NCBI GenBank assembly: GCA_903813345.2 | Contig: CAIIXF020000003.1 | Coordinates: 19,482,931 to 19,546,930, forward strand | Direction of reading: 5' to 3' | Length of the DNA: 64,000 nt | Source of the DNA: Owenia fusiformis | Taxonomy: Eukaryota > Annelida > Polychaeta > Sabellida > Oweniidae | Shown: positions 35,401 to 57,600 of the stretch, in pieces | How positions within the stretch are numbered: the first letter of the stretch is position 1 | Layout of the letters: each line of letters starts with the position of its first letter | The notes under the pieces: generated by a model | Seen by the model: only the letters and a program-made list of their open reading frames with translations | Database searches by the model: none | What the model was told of the DNA's origin: nothing | Position numbers and translations under genes: made by a program

Positions 35401-37689
35401 TGTAGGAATATATGTTTATCATTTAAACATATCATTTAACAAATGGCGGATCAACGATTAAACACGATGATGTTAAAATAAAGTGAACTAAATGGAACCA
35501 TTATTTTTTATCATTTTGAATGCAAAATATAGTCAGACAGACGATCTTAGTTTCAATTAAACAGATAAAATCAATATGTCATACTAATAAACTTTACAAA
35601 AGCCGATAAATGAGGAGATAATCTGTTGTAAACTTCAAAAATATCAAAATCTAATATTTTTGTTGACCCCTGTTAAACCCCTCAATAATAAGGAAACGGT
35701 AAAGTTGACAGGTCCTCAACAGGTGAAAATGTATATAGGAATATATGTTTTATCATTTAAACATCAAAACAATTGCCGGACAAAAAACAAGATGATGTTA
35801 AAAGAAAATGAACTGTAAATGGAATCATTGTTTTTAATCATATTGAATGCACAATATAATCAGATAGACGATTTTATTTTCAATTAAACAGATAAGATCA
35901 ATACGTCATACTAATTAGAAAATGGCAACTTCACGGAGTAGCCCAACGAAAACCATATAAATCATCAATCTGTACAGTCACAATGTAATATTTACCATCT
36001 ACTCTTTCCTTCAATAAATATTTTAGATCATTGTAACCATACTTTAAAGATGACTCTAAGTAATGTCGAATATCTGCTCTAGTCGGATATTTTGAATTTT
36101 CAGAGGCACAAATCCGAAAGACACTGCCATCATTGTTATCTACTCTGAAATGCCTTCAATTTGAGTATAATGTAGCCATACTTTTAAGAGATCAGAAATA
36201 ATTGCAAAATCCCGCATTAGACAGCCATTTTGAATTTTTTGAGGCCCGAATCAGAAAAACGCTATATTTGCAATCTACTCTAAATTCCCTTTCATTTGAG
36301 TATAATAAAGCTACACTTCAAAAACATCTCAAAATTAATGCAAATGTGTGTTTTCCCAACCCCCCCCCCCCCCCATTTACGGCCCCTGGGTGAAAAATCC
36401 AGGATATATGTGAAATAGATAGATACCGTTGATATACTACCAATATTTTAAATAATAATGTTTCTTATTTTGGTTTAAAATGAAAAACATAAGATTTTTT
36501 CGAAAAATTCCCGCCATTTTTAAACTGGCGGCCATCTTGAAAAATTTTTTGCGTATAACTATTCACCATTATACATCTTTCCACCAAATATGAAGAAAAT
36601 CTGTGTACTAGTATTCAAGTTATCTTCCGGACAGACGGACGGATGGACTGACTGTCTGACTGACTGACGGACGGAGGGCTTCACTCTATCCCTACTGAAC
36701 TTCGTTCGATGGGATAATAAACTTTCCAAAAGCCGATTAATGAGTAGATAATCTGTTGTAAACTTCAAAAATATCAAAATCTAATATTTTTGTTGATCCC
36801 TGTTAAACCCCTCAATAATAAGTAAACGGTAATGTTGACAGGTCCTCAACAGGTGAAAATGTATGTAGTAATATATGTTTTATCATTTAAACATATCAAA
36901 ACAATTGGCGGATCAACAAAAAACAAGATGATGTTAAAAGAAAGTGAACTAAATGGAACCATTATTTTTAATCATTTTGAATGTAAAATATAATCAGACA
37001 AACAATCTTATTTTCAATTAAACAGATAAAATCAATAGGTCATCCTGATAAGTTTCCCAAAAAACTATTCATCCGTTGTAAACTTCAAGAATATCAAAAT
37101 CTAATATTTTTTATTTTTTGTGGACCCCTGTCAAACCCCTCAATAATAAGTAAATGGTAATGTTGACAAGTGCTCAACATGTGAAAACGTATGTAGGAAT
37201 ATATGTTTTATCATTTAGATATATCAAAACAATTGACGGATCAACAAAAAACAAGATGATGTTAAAAGAAAGTGAACTTAATGGAACAATTATTTTTAAT
37301 CATTTTGAATGCAAAATATAATCAGACAGACTATCTTATTTTCAATTAAACAGATAAAATCAATATGTCATGCTAATAATCTTCCCAAAATCCGATTCAT
37401 AAGTATATAATCCGTTGTAAACTTCAAGAATATCAAAATCTAATATTTCAAAATTTGTGTGGACCCCTGTTAAACCCCTCAATAATAAGTAAATGGTAAT
37501 GTTGACAAGTGCTCAACAAGTGAAAACGTATGCAGGAATATATGTTTCATCATTTGAACTCATCAAAACAATTGCAGGATGAACAGGAGGAAACAGCTTA
37601 ATTAAGGCTTATCTGAAAAATTCCTTTATCCCTATAATGTGGTGAGAATCAGAGTGCATGTATATTACCTTGTCCATGCTGTTCCCCAT
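29496..37689 (-). CDS. DUSP22: Dual-specificity phosphatase, DUSP22/DUSP15 type
   Basis: Five exons on the minus strand: 37689-37669, 33280-33164, 32696-32572, 30980-30809 and 30095-29496; 344 codons, all phases kept. Exon 1 encodes only MGNSMDK, which gives the N-myristoylation start (Gly2) typical of DUSP22/DUSP15. ILPGLYVGNIRDA follows. The general acid is Asp57 (LIEASDNARQ) and the catalytic loop HCLAGVSRS places Cys at 88 and Arg at 94, as in human DUSP22. VRGARRCANPNYGFQKQLTEFE completes the domain. The last exon adds about 200 mostly polar, disordered residues, longer than in human DUSP22 (184 residues in all). The enzyme should remove phosphate from Tyr/Ser/Thr at membranes; DUSP22 (JKAP) acts on kinase signalling. 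Orthology to DUSP22 rather than DUSP15 is not certain. TTLL9 lies head-to-head 3.7 kb away. Confidence 0.92.
30488..30682. mobile_element. CAGGCCCGTAGCC-type MITE, copy C
   Basis: Ends CAGGCCCATAGCCAGG and CCTGGCTACAGGCCTG; flanks GGTAC and TGTAC resemble a 5-bp target duplication with one change. Opposite internal orientation to copies B and D. In the last intron of the DUSP gene. Confidence 0.82.
31200..31925. repeat. Degenerate CTCTGTAGGGAAAACC-type repeats
   Basis: The words CCTCTCTGTAGGGAAAACC and TATGAACAAGGAA occur near 31236 and again near 31825. Related GTGAACACCTCTCTCTAG words occur at 47950-48215. They appear to be decayed copies of one dispersed repeat. In the DUSP intron. Confidence 0.5.
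33690..34720. repeat. Old tandem repeat with a roughly 320- to 500-bp spacing
   Basis: The word TTTCATTTAT followed by GATTTAAGCAGGGGTC or variants recurs near 33800, 34120 and 34620, with similar AT-rich sequence between. Highly diverged. Lies in DUSP intron 1, ahead of the clearer 330-bp satellite. Confidence 0.45.
34730..35240. other. Unassigned stretch in DUSP intron 1
   Basis: Contains a GC-richer spot (GACGTCATAGTGGCGGGCC) and an unassigned 94-codon plus-strand frame at 34809-35093. No domain recognised. It may be the remains of a mobile element. Confidence 0.35.
35245..37600. repeat. ~330-bp satellite, five units, split by an insertion
   Basis: Units start near 35261, 35601, 36731, 37056 and 37391 with AAAAGCCGATTCATAAG or a variant. 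Each carries GTTGTAAACTTCAA, CCCCTGTTAAACCCCTCAA, AATGTTGACAGG and GAACTAAATGGAACCATT. The array is interrupted after the second unit by other DNA. It fills DUSP intron 1. Confidence 0.88.
35920..36716. mobile_element. Unclassified insertion in the 330-bp satellite
   Basis: About 800 bp break the satellite between ATACTAAT and AATAAACTTTCC. The end carries GGACAGACGGACGGATGG and GACTGACTGACGGACGGAGG, as at the end of the element at 55.5-57.0 kb. No terminal inverted repeat was clear. The AAT flanks may be a short target duplication. Confidence 0.55.
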
Positions 37690-37824
37690 GTTGAAGCAAG
37701 TAGATACCCGACGTCTTCAAGTTGGCAATGCTCTTATAATTGATCTGTAAATAGACACAAGCAATAAATCATCACATAATTGATTAGGAAACTTTCCTTA
37801 TGGATTAAACATACATCATTTCAT

Positions 37825-38082
37825 GGGCGTAGCCAGGGGGGTGCATTGAGTGTGATTGACCTCCCCCACCCCCATAAAAAAAAGAAAAAAGGCAATTTTG
37901 TAAAATTTGTTGAAAAAACATTAACAAATTATAGTTTGAAATGCTTAGAATGCAATATATAAATTTAAAAAATTTCCGGGGGTGAACCCCTGCATGGCTT
38001 TTTTGGGGCTCTCTTTGCTCACAGTGATGCAAACCAAAAAACGCACCCCTCTGCCCCTGGACAATTGCTGGCTAGGCCCCTG
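37825..38082. mobile_element. CAGGCCCGTAGCC-related MITE, copy E (diverged)
   Basis: Starts GGGCGTAGCCAGGGGGG and ends GCTGGCTAGGCCCCTG. The body has CCCCCACCCCC and the AAATTTCCGGGGGTG block typical of this family's G-tract interior. Between the divergent DUSP and TTLL9 genes. Confidence 0.6.
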
Positions 38083-38189
38083 CATTTTGTTGATGTTGAT
38101 GTATTATCGCTCAGGAACCAATCATGGCTTGAATCGTGTTCACACTTGGAAAAAAACGAAGTTTGCTAATTTGTTATTCTTTGGTATGA

Positions 38190-39150
38190 CTTTTGACTTT
38201 TTCAGAAAATGTGCCCTATATATTACTCTAAATGATACAATTTAAAAAAAATTTATATCATTTTTAGAAAAAGAAAAAAATGAAAAAAAATGAATTGAAA
38301 ATCGATCTATTTTCCTTTTTACTACAGCAATTATTGTTTCAGACAATTTTTTAAAAGGTGTAGTATCGATATGGAGAACTGAATTTGAAAATGTTTTTCT
38401 CTTAAACCAATCATTGAAAACATTCTGTAATAAAACACGGTATTTTATGTAATGTTGACTGATTGACAACAATTTAATGCGAAAATTATTTAGAAATATC
38501 TTATATATAACTGTTTGTTAACATTTTTTGTTTTTCTAGTGCAATTGTTTTTGCTCCTTTCTACCAATTCTTGAGAATGAAATAAAATGTCTTTCCGAAC
38601 CTTGTTGGAACAAAATAGCATATACAACATGTTTTTAGACCTCTCAATATTAAGTTATACAAAGGAATTTTTGGTTGATTTTAAAAAAGTATTCAAAAAA
38701 TTAAAACAAAATCCCTCCGAAATAGATAAAAATCAAGATAAACCTTTTATTTCATTAACAAGATACTTTTTTAAAATCAACCAAATTTCCTTTGTACAAT
38801 TACAATATCGAGAGACCTAAACATGTTGTGTTTATGTCATTTTGTTCCAATGAGGTTCGGAAAGATGTTTCATTTCACTCTGGAAACCTGATACCACGAA
38901 CAAAACAAGTGTTTGGCGTGTTTTCTAAAACAATATAGATGAAAGTACATTTATATCCAATTATATTGTTACCATTCAAAAAATGACCATTAAATTGACA
39001 ATGTGTAAAATTTTCAGAATTTTTTGATGACTGGTTTAAGAGAAATGTGTGTTCAAAAAGTTCGCCATATCGATACCCATCCTTTCAAAGATTGTATCAT
39101 TTAGAGCAATACGTATATTGGACACATTTTCTGAAAAAAACAAAAGATTC
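38190..39150. mobile_element. Long foldback element
   Basis: Left words TTTTTCAGAAAATGTGCCC, TCTAAATGATACAATTT, TCTCTTAAACCAATCATT and GTCTTTCCGAACCTTGTTGG return as reverse complements on the right. Arms are about 400-500 bp and diverged; the centre near 38700-38760 is AT-rich. No coding capacity. Confidence 0.75.
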
Positions 39151-39399
39151 TGTTCATTGACCTTTCCTGAGCACCTACTTTTAGCTATTTTCAGTCACAT
39201 TTCAGAGGGCTGAAAAGATTATTTCATCATGTTTATGGTCATTCTGACCATTTCCATTGTGTTCCCAGTCATGTAAATGATATGTGGAACTAGTTAAACT
39301 GACTGAAGGTCCAAACAGAACTCTGTTATCTTGGTTCAAAAATTTTTCAAAATCCAGCATGGTTTTGTCATTTTTTGTTTTGTCATCACATGCTGTCTA

Positions 39400-40584
39400 T
39401 TGCAAGACTTTCGCCTGGCGTAACCATCACCATGTTATTCAGTGTTTTTAAATAGCGCAAGGATCCTGCCATGACCGTGGTAGTGTTGTCGTGTAAGCCT
39501 GGTATAACTGTGACAACGCTGTATTATATTGCATGGCCTGTCATGACCGTGGTAAGGTTAAGCCTGATATGACATTGGTAATGTTAAATCCTGATATGAC
39601 TGTGAATATGGTTGTAAGGCCTATCATGACCGTTGTAATGTAAAGCCTGATATGACTGTGACAATGCTATATTATATTGCAAGGCCTGTCATGACGATGG
39701 TATTATTAAAGCCCCATATGACAGTGACAATGATCGCAAGGCCTGTCATGACCGTGGTAATGTTAGAGCCTGATATGACCGTGACAATGCTTGCAAGGCC
39801 TGTCATGACCGTGGTAATGTAAAAGCCTGATATGACCGTGACAATGGTCGCAAGGTCTGTCATGACCGTGATAATGTTAAAGCCTGATATAACCATCATA
39901 ATGCTCGCAAGGCCTGTCATGACCGTGGTAATGTTAAAGCCTGGTATGACTGTCATAATGATAGCAAAGCCTGTCATGACCTTGGCAATGTTAAAGCCTG
40001 TCATGACCGTGGAAAGGTTAAAGCCTGATATGACCGTGACAATAGTTGCAAGGCCTCTAATGACCGTGGTTGTATTAAAGAAGCAAGGAAACACCGTAAT
40101 GGCAATTTTCTTCGTGTTTAACTACCTTAAATATGTAAATCATCAAAATCAAGACTAATATACATGTACAATTGTACATGGTACTCATGTTCATTGATAA
40201 ATAAAAATGTATATTAATTTCACAATGAAACACTCATTTTTAACTCATAAATAATTTGCTAACAAACTATATTTCTACTCTCATTCAAGAAGGTTCGATT
40301 CGAAAGCACATACTTTCTAAAATGATCAATCAATAAGGTTAATCCATAAAACAGCAACGGGCGAAACATGAAATAAGTCATAAATGTCATATAAAGATGT
40401 ACAGGTTGGCTAGGCTTACACGATTACACTACCACGTTCATGGCAGGCATTGCAATATAATACAGCATTGTCGCGGTTATACCAGGCTTTCACGATAACA
40501 CTACCACGGTCATGGCAGGATCCTTGCGCTACTTAAAAACATTAAATAACATGGTGAGTGTTATGCCAGGCGTAAGTCTTGCAA
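39400..40584. mobile_element. Inverted-repeat element with tandem-repeat interior
   Basis: Inverted ends of about 150-180 bp: TTGCAAGACTTTCGCCTGGC, TTTTTAAATAGCGCAAGG, ATCCTGCCATGACCGTGGTA, and their complements at 40420-40584. Between them lie about 60-bp units built from GCCTGTCATGACCGTGGTAA and GCCTGATATGACCGTGACAA (39540-40080). The long frames on both strands here are by-products of the repeat. Confidence 0.82.
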
Positions 40585-41395
40585 CATATAGGGTCTCTTT
40601 GTCATTTCCTGTTAACTTGGTCCGTGTCTATGTACAGTGAACCCCCCGGGACCAGAATACAAGACCACAGGAACCTGTATCAACACCTGACAGTGATGAC
40701 TGTGACAAAGACGGCCTTGGAAAGAGGTAAAATGAGTGAAAAACCTCCTCCAAAAATCAGGTTTTAAAGTACTGAAGAAGAGTCTATTCAAGAAAGAGGG
40801 AACTATAATAAAACTTCGATATGTACATTCTCTCAATAAAAATACTTCTGTTCAATTCAAAAATTATTCAACAAAGTCAAAAAATTTCAGGATGTAGAAA
40901 TCATATGTGAAATTTACTAAAATGGAGCAATTATACTTACTACAATTGAGCCAGGATTTGGACTGTATACATGACTTTATGAATATGGCGTCATTTCTGT
41001 ATCTTTATAGCCGTATGACTAATAAATCACATATTTACTGAAAGTTCAAAGTAAACTCATAAATTCCAAAAACAGATTATCAAGAATGAGGCGTTTTACT
41101 TATGTCGTAATTTTAATTGAACAATTTTGTTTTTTGTGCGATGATTTGGAAACTCAGATTTGGCATCAATTACATATAGATTAACTATGCTTAAAAATAG
41201 ACAAGTTTTTATATAAAACAAATTCACATGTAATGTCTTTCATTGTCGTGAATGCGTTGGTGTCGAACTGCTTTCCGGCATTGTTACCAAAACAATTTTC
41301 AAATCTGGCTTAGAAGAAGTAGTCGGAAAAGAGATGGAAATAGTGCATTAAAATGATGGGATCCTATGAATGATACTTAATATTTTTAACTCAAG

Positions 41396-52381
<10,986 letters not shown>

Positions 52382-52594
52382 CAACTACTCAAGGATACAG
52401 CGCCATCTATACCAAAAAATGTCATCACCAGTTCACGGGACAAAAACAATTTCATTTATATGGTCACAAAATCATTGGAACTAGTCTGACCACTGTGATG
52501 AATGAAACAATCTACATGTCTGTTGACAGTCAAAAACCACAGTTAAGGCCATTATGCCATAGATACGAAAATTGATAGATGCTTAAAACTCATG

Positions 52595-52850
52595 TTCTGA
52601 AATAGTATAGAAATGCAACAGTTGTATAGTAATTCAATGATTGTATAGAAATGCAATGATTGTATAGAAATGCATTGATTATATAGAAATGCAATGATTG
52701 TATATAAATGCAATGATTGTATAGGAATGCAATGATTGTATAGAAATGTAGTGGTTGTATAGAAATGCAATGATTGTTTAGTTATGCAACAATTGCATAA
52801 AATGCAATGACAGTGATGAAATGCAATTATTGCATAAAATGCATCTTTAA
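52595..52850. repeat. Minisatellite, TGATTGTATAGAAATGCAA unit
   Basis: About 13 irregular copies of a 19-bp unit, some truncated. It lies about 215 bases after the TTLL9 stop and so is probably transcribed in the 3' UTR. Confidence 0.85.
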
Positions 52851-53589
52851 AGAGAATTGTAATTTATTATCCATGAGCAAAAAGTAGTTTATCAAAAAAA
52901 AACTTAAAAGAAACAAATTTTATAAATCACTATGGCAGCGAACGGAGCCATTAGTAATTAGCAGTAAAATGCTATCTTGCCTGATAACATTAATTAGCTT
53001 CATTAATTGTTTCACATTTGGTAAATTAGAAATTAGATTTAAAAGAGGCATATCTTGATATTTGACACATGTACTTGGAGTGGAAGTACATGCATATGGG
53101 TGTGCCTCTTTAATTCACTGATATTGCATATTAGTGCCAAATATCTGCTTTAGAAGGGTAATTAATGTAGGAATAAAGTAAATAAGCACCTACTTCATAG
53201 TTAACATGATTTGCATGGAAATGACAGAATATTAAATTACAGCTACTGATTTCCCAAACATGGATCAGAATGTAACATGCACACATACTGTATTCTTCCC
53301 AGGGATTTGTCTCATGCTCCATTCAAAAATGTGGCTCGGGTATTGTATTAAAACCACAGGGTCTATAACCCACAGGGTTATATTCTATATATTATGTTAA
53401 TATATAGCCTAGAATATAAGAGGCAAGGGGCAACTCACACTGCTATTCTTCGAATCAAAATATATTGGAAACAGAATCATTCATTTCTCAATAATGATTG
53501 GTGAATACAGTTGAAATCCAACCAGTAAAACTCTGACATCAAATCCTGATGGAATAACAAGAAGAGAATAATAGAAGAGGAGTGTCAAT

Positions 53590-53670
53590 CATTCTGATAC
53601 TCATAGCATCTCTCTCTGTTGCATCGCAGAAGGATAGAGATGGAGAGGGTGTGGTTTTACCACGATGAGT
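53590..53670 (+). repeat. ~85-bp hairpin module, diverged copy 4
   Basis: Shares only the head TCATTCTGATACTCATAGCA. The rest has a similar lay-out (GTTTTACCACGATGAG at the end) but different words. Confidence 0.5.
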
Positions 53671-54516
53671 GTCAATCGGGAGTCAGTTTCTTGGGGAAAA
53701 TATGGTACATGGTAATGACCCTTATCACTATGTATTTGAGATAAAAAGCTGAGGCAGTAGTAGATTGATATAGATGACGCTGTATTCTTGAGGAAAAGTA
53801 AATGTTCATGTGGAGAGACCAAGAGATATATGGGACTTGTCTTTTTCAGAAAAAAACTGCTAGGGCGCAAATATTGGAGAAAAGTGTTTTGTAGTTCTTA
53901 TTACCTGTTTGCTATTAATAAGTAAATTAATATGTTTGATCTTCAATAAGAGGAAGACATCAATTTTCTGATTTTGCTTGTTTCTCAAATAACATTTTGT
54001 TGAATAGTAGTACATGTTATAGTATTTTGTTGAAAAGGTGGAGTCTCCTATGATTTATTGGTCATCTCTTAGTATCTGTTATGTGTGTGTTTTAATTAAA
54101 AAAAACATGAAATAAAAAATATATATAATTTTGAAATCTATTTTAAGTCGATTACTGCAGTTATTAAATTCCTCAATCCATTGCCATGGTAACCAATAAA
54201 AGTCAAACTCTATAGATAACTATAATGCCCCTGTCAAGATAACACTCTGAATTTGATCATCGTTAACACAATGTAAGACACAAATGTTGTTCAAAGCGCC
54301 ATGGTAACAGGTATTGCAAATCAATTTGATGATGGCTTGTTGAATTATTGCAAATTTTACAAATGCTGTGCTCCGAAGCAGAATGCTGATAATAAAAAAG
54401 TTGGAGGCTACAGCTATAATGTCATGTCACCAATTTTTGGCGGTTACATAAAACTACTGTATTTTCTAGCTAAGTACAGGCAAAAAAACATTAATGATTG
54501 ATGATTTAAATTATAC

Positions 54517-54522
54517 TTTATT
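54517..54522 (-). promoter_or_regulatory. Candidate polyadenylation hexamer of the aminopeptidase gene
   Basis: AATAAA on the minus strand about 165 bases after the stop codon at 54687. Plausible position, weak evidence in AT-rich DNA. Confidence 0.35.
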
Positions 54523-54686
54523 AATGTGGTACACAGTTAATATTACATATACAATGTACATGTATTTATACAAACAAAATCAAAAATGAAAATAATACAA
54601 CGAGTGTTCATATTCAAAACATTTTTCATAAAAATTATTAATCAAAGAATTTCTTAAAATTTTCATACTATACACATTGCATTAAT

Positions 54687-57600
54687 TTATAATTCCAGTA
54701 GGCCTAGATTCACTTCAATATTATCATTATCAAATTGATCACCTTCTTCTTCTATACCATACAGTTCTCCTCTAGGAGCCCTCTCCTCCTTGATGCGCAT
54801 ATAGCTAGCACTTTGCTGTGCAGAAGCACCACCTGTTTTAGTGTTAAGGTAGTTTTCAATGGGAGTTTTATTCTTCTGCATCCACTTAATGTTTTTCTCT
54901 GTGCGTTCTATTAAAGATGTATAGGTGGCGTTGTAACCATTTGTAGGATGGGCTGCTATGAAATCGTGTAGCTGGAAGATATGATTGTACAGTGAATATA
55001 TTGATTGTACAGTAAAATATAGTGATTGTACAGTGAATCATGATGATTGTACATTGTACAGTGAATAAATGACTGTACAGTGAAATATTATAAGTTTACA
55101 GTAAAACAATGATTGAATAGTGAAACACATTGATTGTGCAGTGACAGATAGTGATTGTAAAGTGGATCATGATGATTGTACAGTGAAATAATTATTACAT
55201 TCATTGTGAAACATAATGATTGTACATTGTACTGTGAATAATGACTGTACAGTGAAATATTATAATCTTACAGTAAAACAATGATCAAATAGTGAAACAT
55301 GTTGATTGTACAGTGAAACACATTGATTGTGCAGTGAAACATATCAATTGTACAGTGAGGCAATGATCATACAATAAATTGGTTCTTTCATGCTGAGTAA
55401 ATCAAGGATCAAGGAACGTGCAAACTTGTACTTAAAGTACAACTCCATATATAATTCTGCAATAGGATGAATTTCTTACTATAGAACACTTTAATACACT
55501 CTAACACACAAGAACACAAATGTGTACAAAATGTCCCCACCTATGGGTGATCCCGTCAAATGGTTATCCTAAAATGAGTAGACAAGACTTTACCGACACA
55601 ATTTGAGGACAGAAAATCCAAAATGGCCACCTTAAAATTTACCCAGAATGCCCAAAAATTAGTCAGTTCTAGATTTTCATACTAAGAACCACCCCTAAAA
55701 ATTTGAAATTGATCCGTCACACAGTTAACCAGAAAACATGTAAACAAGACTTTACGGGCAAGATTTTAAGACGGAAAATCCAAAATGGCTGCTTTGACAT
55801 TTATCCAGAATGCCAAAAAACTAATCAGATCTAGATATTCATACTAAGAATCATCCCTGAAAATTTGAAATTAATCTACCAAACAGTTAACCTGGAAATG
55901 CGTAGACAAGACTTTACAGACAAGATTTTAGAACAGAAAATCCAAAATGGCTGCCTTGACATTTACCCAAAATGCCAAAAAACTAATCAGATCTAGATTT
56001 TCATACTAAGAATCATCCCTGAAAATTTGAAATTGATCTTCCAAACGGTTCACCTAAAAACGTATAGACAAGACTTTACGGGCAAGATTTTAAGACGAAA
56101 AATCCAAAATGGCTGCCTTGACATTTATCTAGAATGCCAAAAAACTAATCAGATCTAGATTTTCATACTAAGAATCATCCCTGAAAATTTCAAATTGATC
56201 TACCAAACGGTTCACCTGGAAATGCGTAGACAAGACTTTACAGACAAGATTTTAGGACAGAAAATCCAAAATGGCTGCCTTGACATTTACTCAGAATGCC
56301 CAAAAACTAATCAGATCTAGATTTTCATACTAAGAATCATCCCTGAAAATTTGAAATTGATCTATCAAACGATTCACCTGAAAACGCGTAGACAAGACTT
56401 TACAGACAAGATTTTAGGACGGAAAAATCCAAAATGGGCGACAATAAAAAAATGATTATGAGTTTTTGCTGATTTCTTTTTACAAAATTATCACATATAA
56501 CTACTGTTAACAATAAAGTACACCTGAAATTATTTATAAGGCTACTAAATAGTTAAAGTATGAAAACTGAAAAACACCATTCAATATGATACAAAGTATT
56601 ATCGTGCGCTAACTTTCCTTAAAACATTCAAAATGGCTGACATGACTGAGCAAACAGGTCCAAAACCTATTCAGATCTAGAATGAAGTGAGCTGAACAAG
56701 ATGTTAAAGTTTTAAAAGCAACTGTGAAGCCGTTTTTCTTAAAGTTTGCAGACAAGGATTTTAGCATTTGACTTCAAAATGGCCGACAGGAAGTAGGTAT
56801 CGAGTTAATTTTTTTCGTCCACATCTGTATGCACTCATAAGTTATCCCTGAAAATTTGAAGGTGATATCTGTAGTGGTTTTGGAGAAAACTGCCGGACGT
56901 ACGGACGGACGGACAGACGGACATATGGACAGACGGACATACGGACAGACAGACGCGCCTAGGCCGACAATATGGCCCCACACTATGTGGTGGGGACATA
57001 AAAAGGATAGCAATGGAAATGACAAAATTAAACATGTCAGACTACTTCAAGCATCAGATATATGCCTTACTAATCAACCACAAATACATACCTTGTTTAA
57101 GTGGTATTCTGTGTTAAAGCCTTCAGTTAAAGTAGTCAGGACAGAACCTCTGTTCACATGGACATTATCTCTCCTAGAAACAAATACATTGAATTATATT
57201 AATTACTGCATTGTTATAATATTATAGCATCTTACGACCCCCACTACGTTTATACTCATCTCTTCGTTCTGCCGATAAACCCATACAATTGGCGATTCAA
57301 CTACATAAAAAGAATTCTAAAATACTAAGGAATGTATCGAGGTAGGTCATTTAAGTGTGCAATGCGTAGTTCATAAACCTTTCTAATAAACCCTGCCACC
57401 TTTTGGTAAATCAAAGAAGCTGTGATACAAGTACATTGGCAAACTTGATGATGTCATTGGTTGTAAGTAGCAATCTGTCCATGCAAAAACAGAATTTACT
57501 TTTTTTGCTAATTTTGACAAAGTACAACCAATGGCATCATCAATCTAGCCAATATATCATAGTTTTTTATGATGTACCAAAAGGAGGCAGTTTTTTTGGA

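Larger units (their letters stand above)
52382..54686. other. Intergenic DNA between convergent TTLL9 and aminopeptidase genes
   Basis: Contains the TTLL9 3' UTR, a minisatellite (52595-52850) and a diverged hairpin module (53590-53670). No further gene was recognised. A 66-codon frame at 54301 has no family signature. Confidence 0.5.

Noticed and set aside
39672-40158. Long open frames on both strands (repeating ITVMTGL and MTVVMLKP patterns)
   Set aside because: By-products of a tandem repeat whose unit length keeps frames open; no protein family and no splice context.
54301-54501. 66-codon frame between TTLL9 and the aminopeptidase gene as a small gene
   Set aside because: No signal peptide, domain, conserved motif or supporting splice sites.
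56774-57035. Frames rich in Cys/Pro/Ser/Val or repeated RTDG
   Set aside because: Produced by the GGACGGAC run at the end of the composite element.
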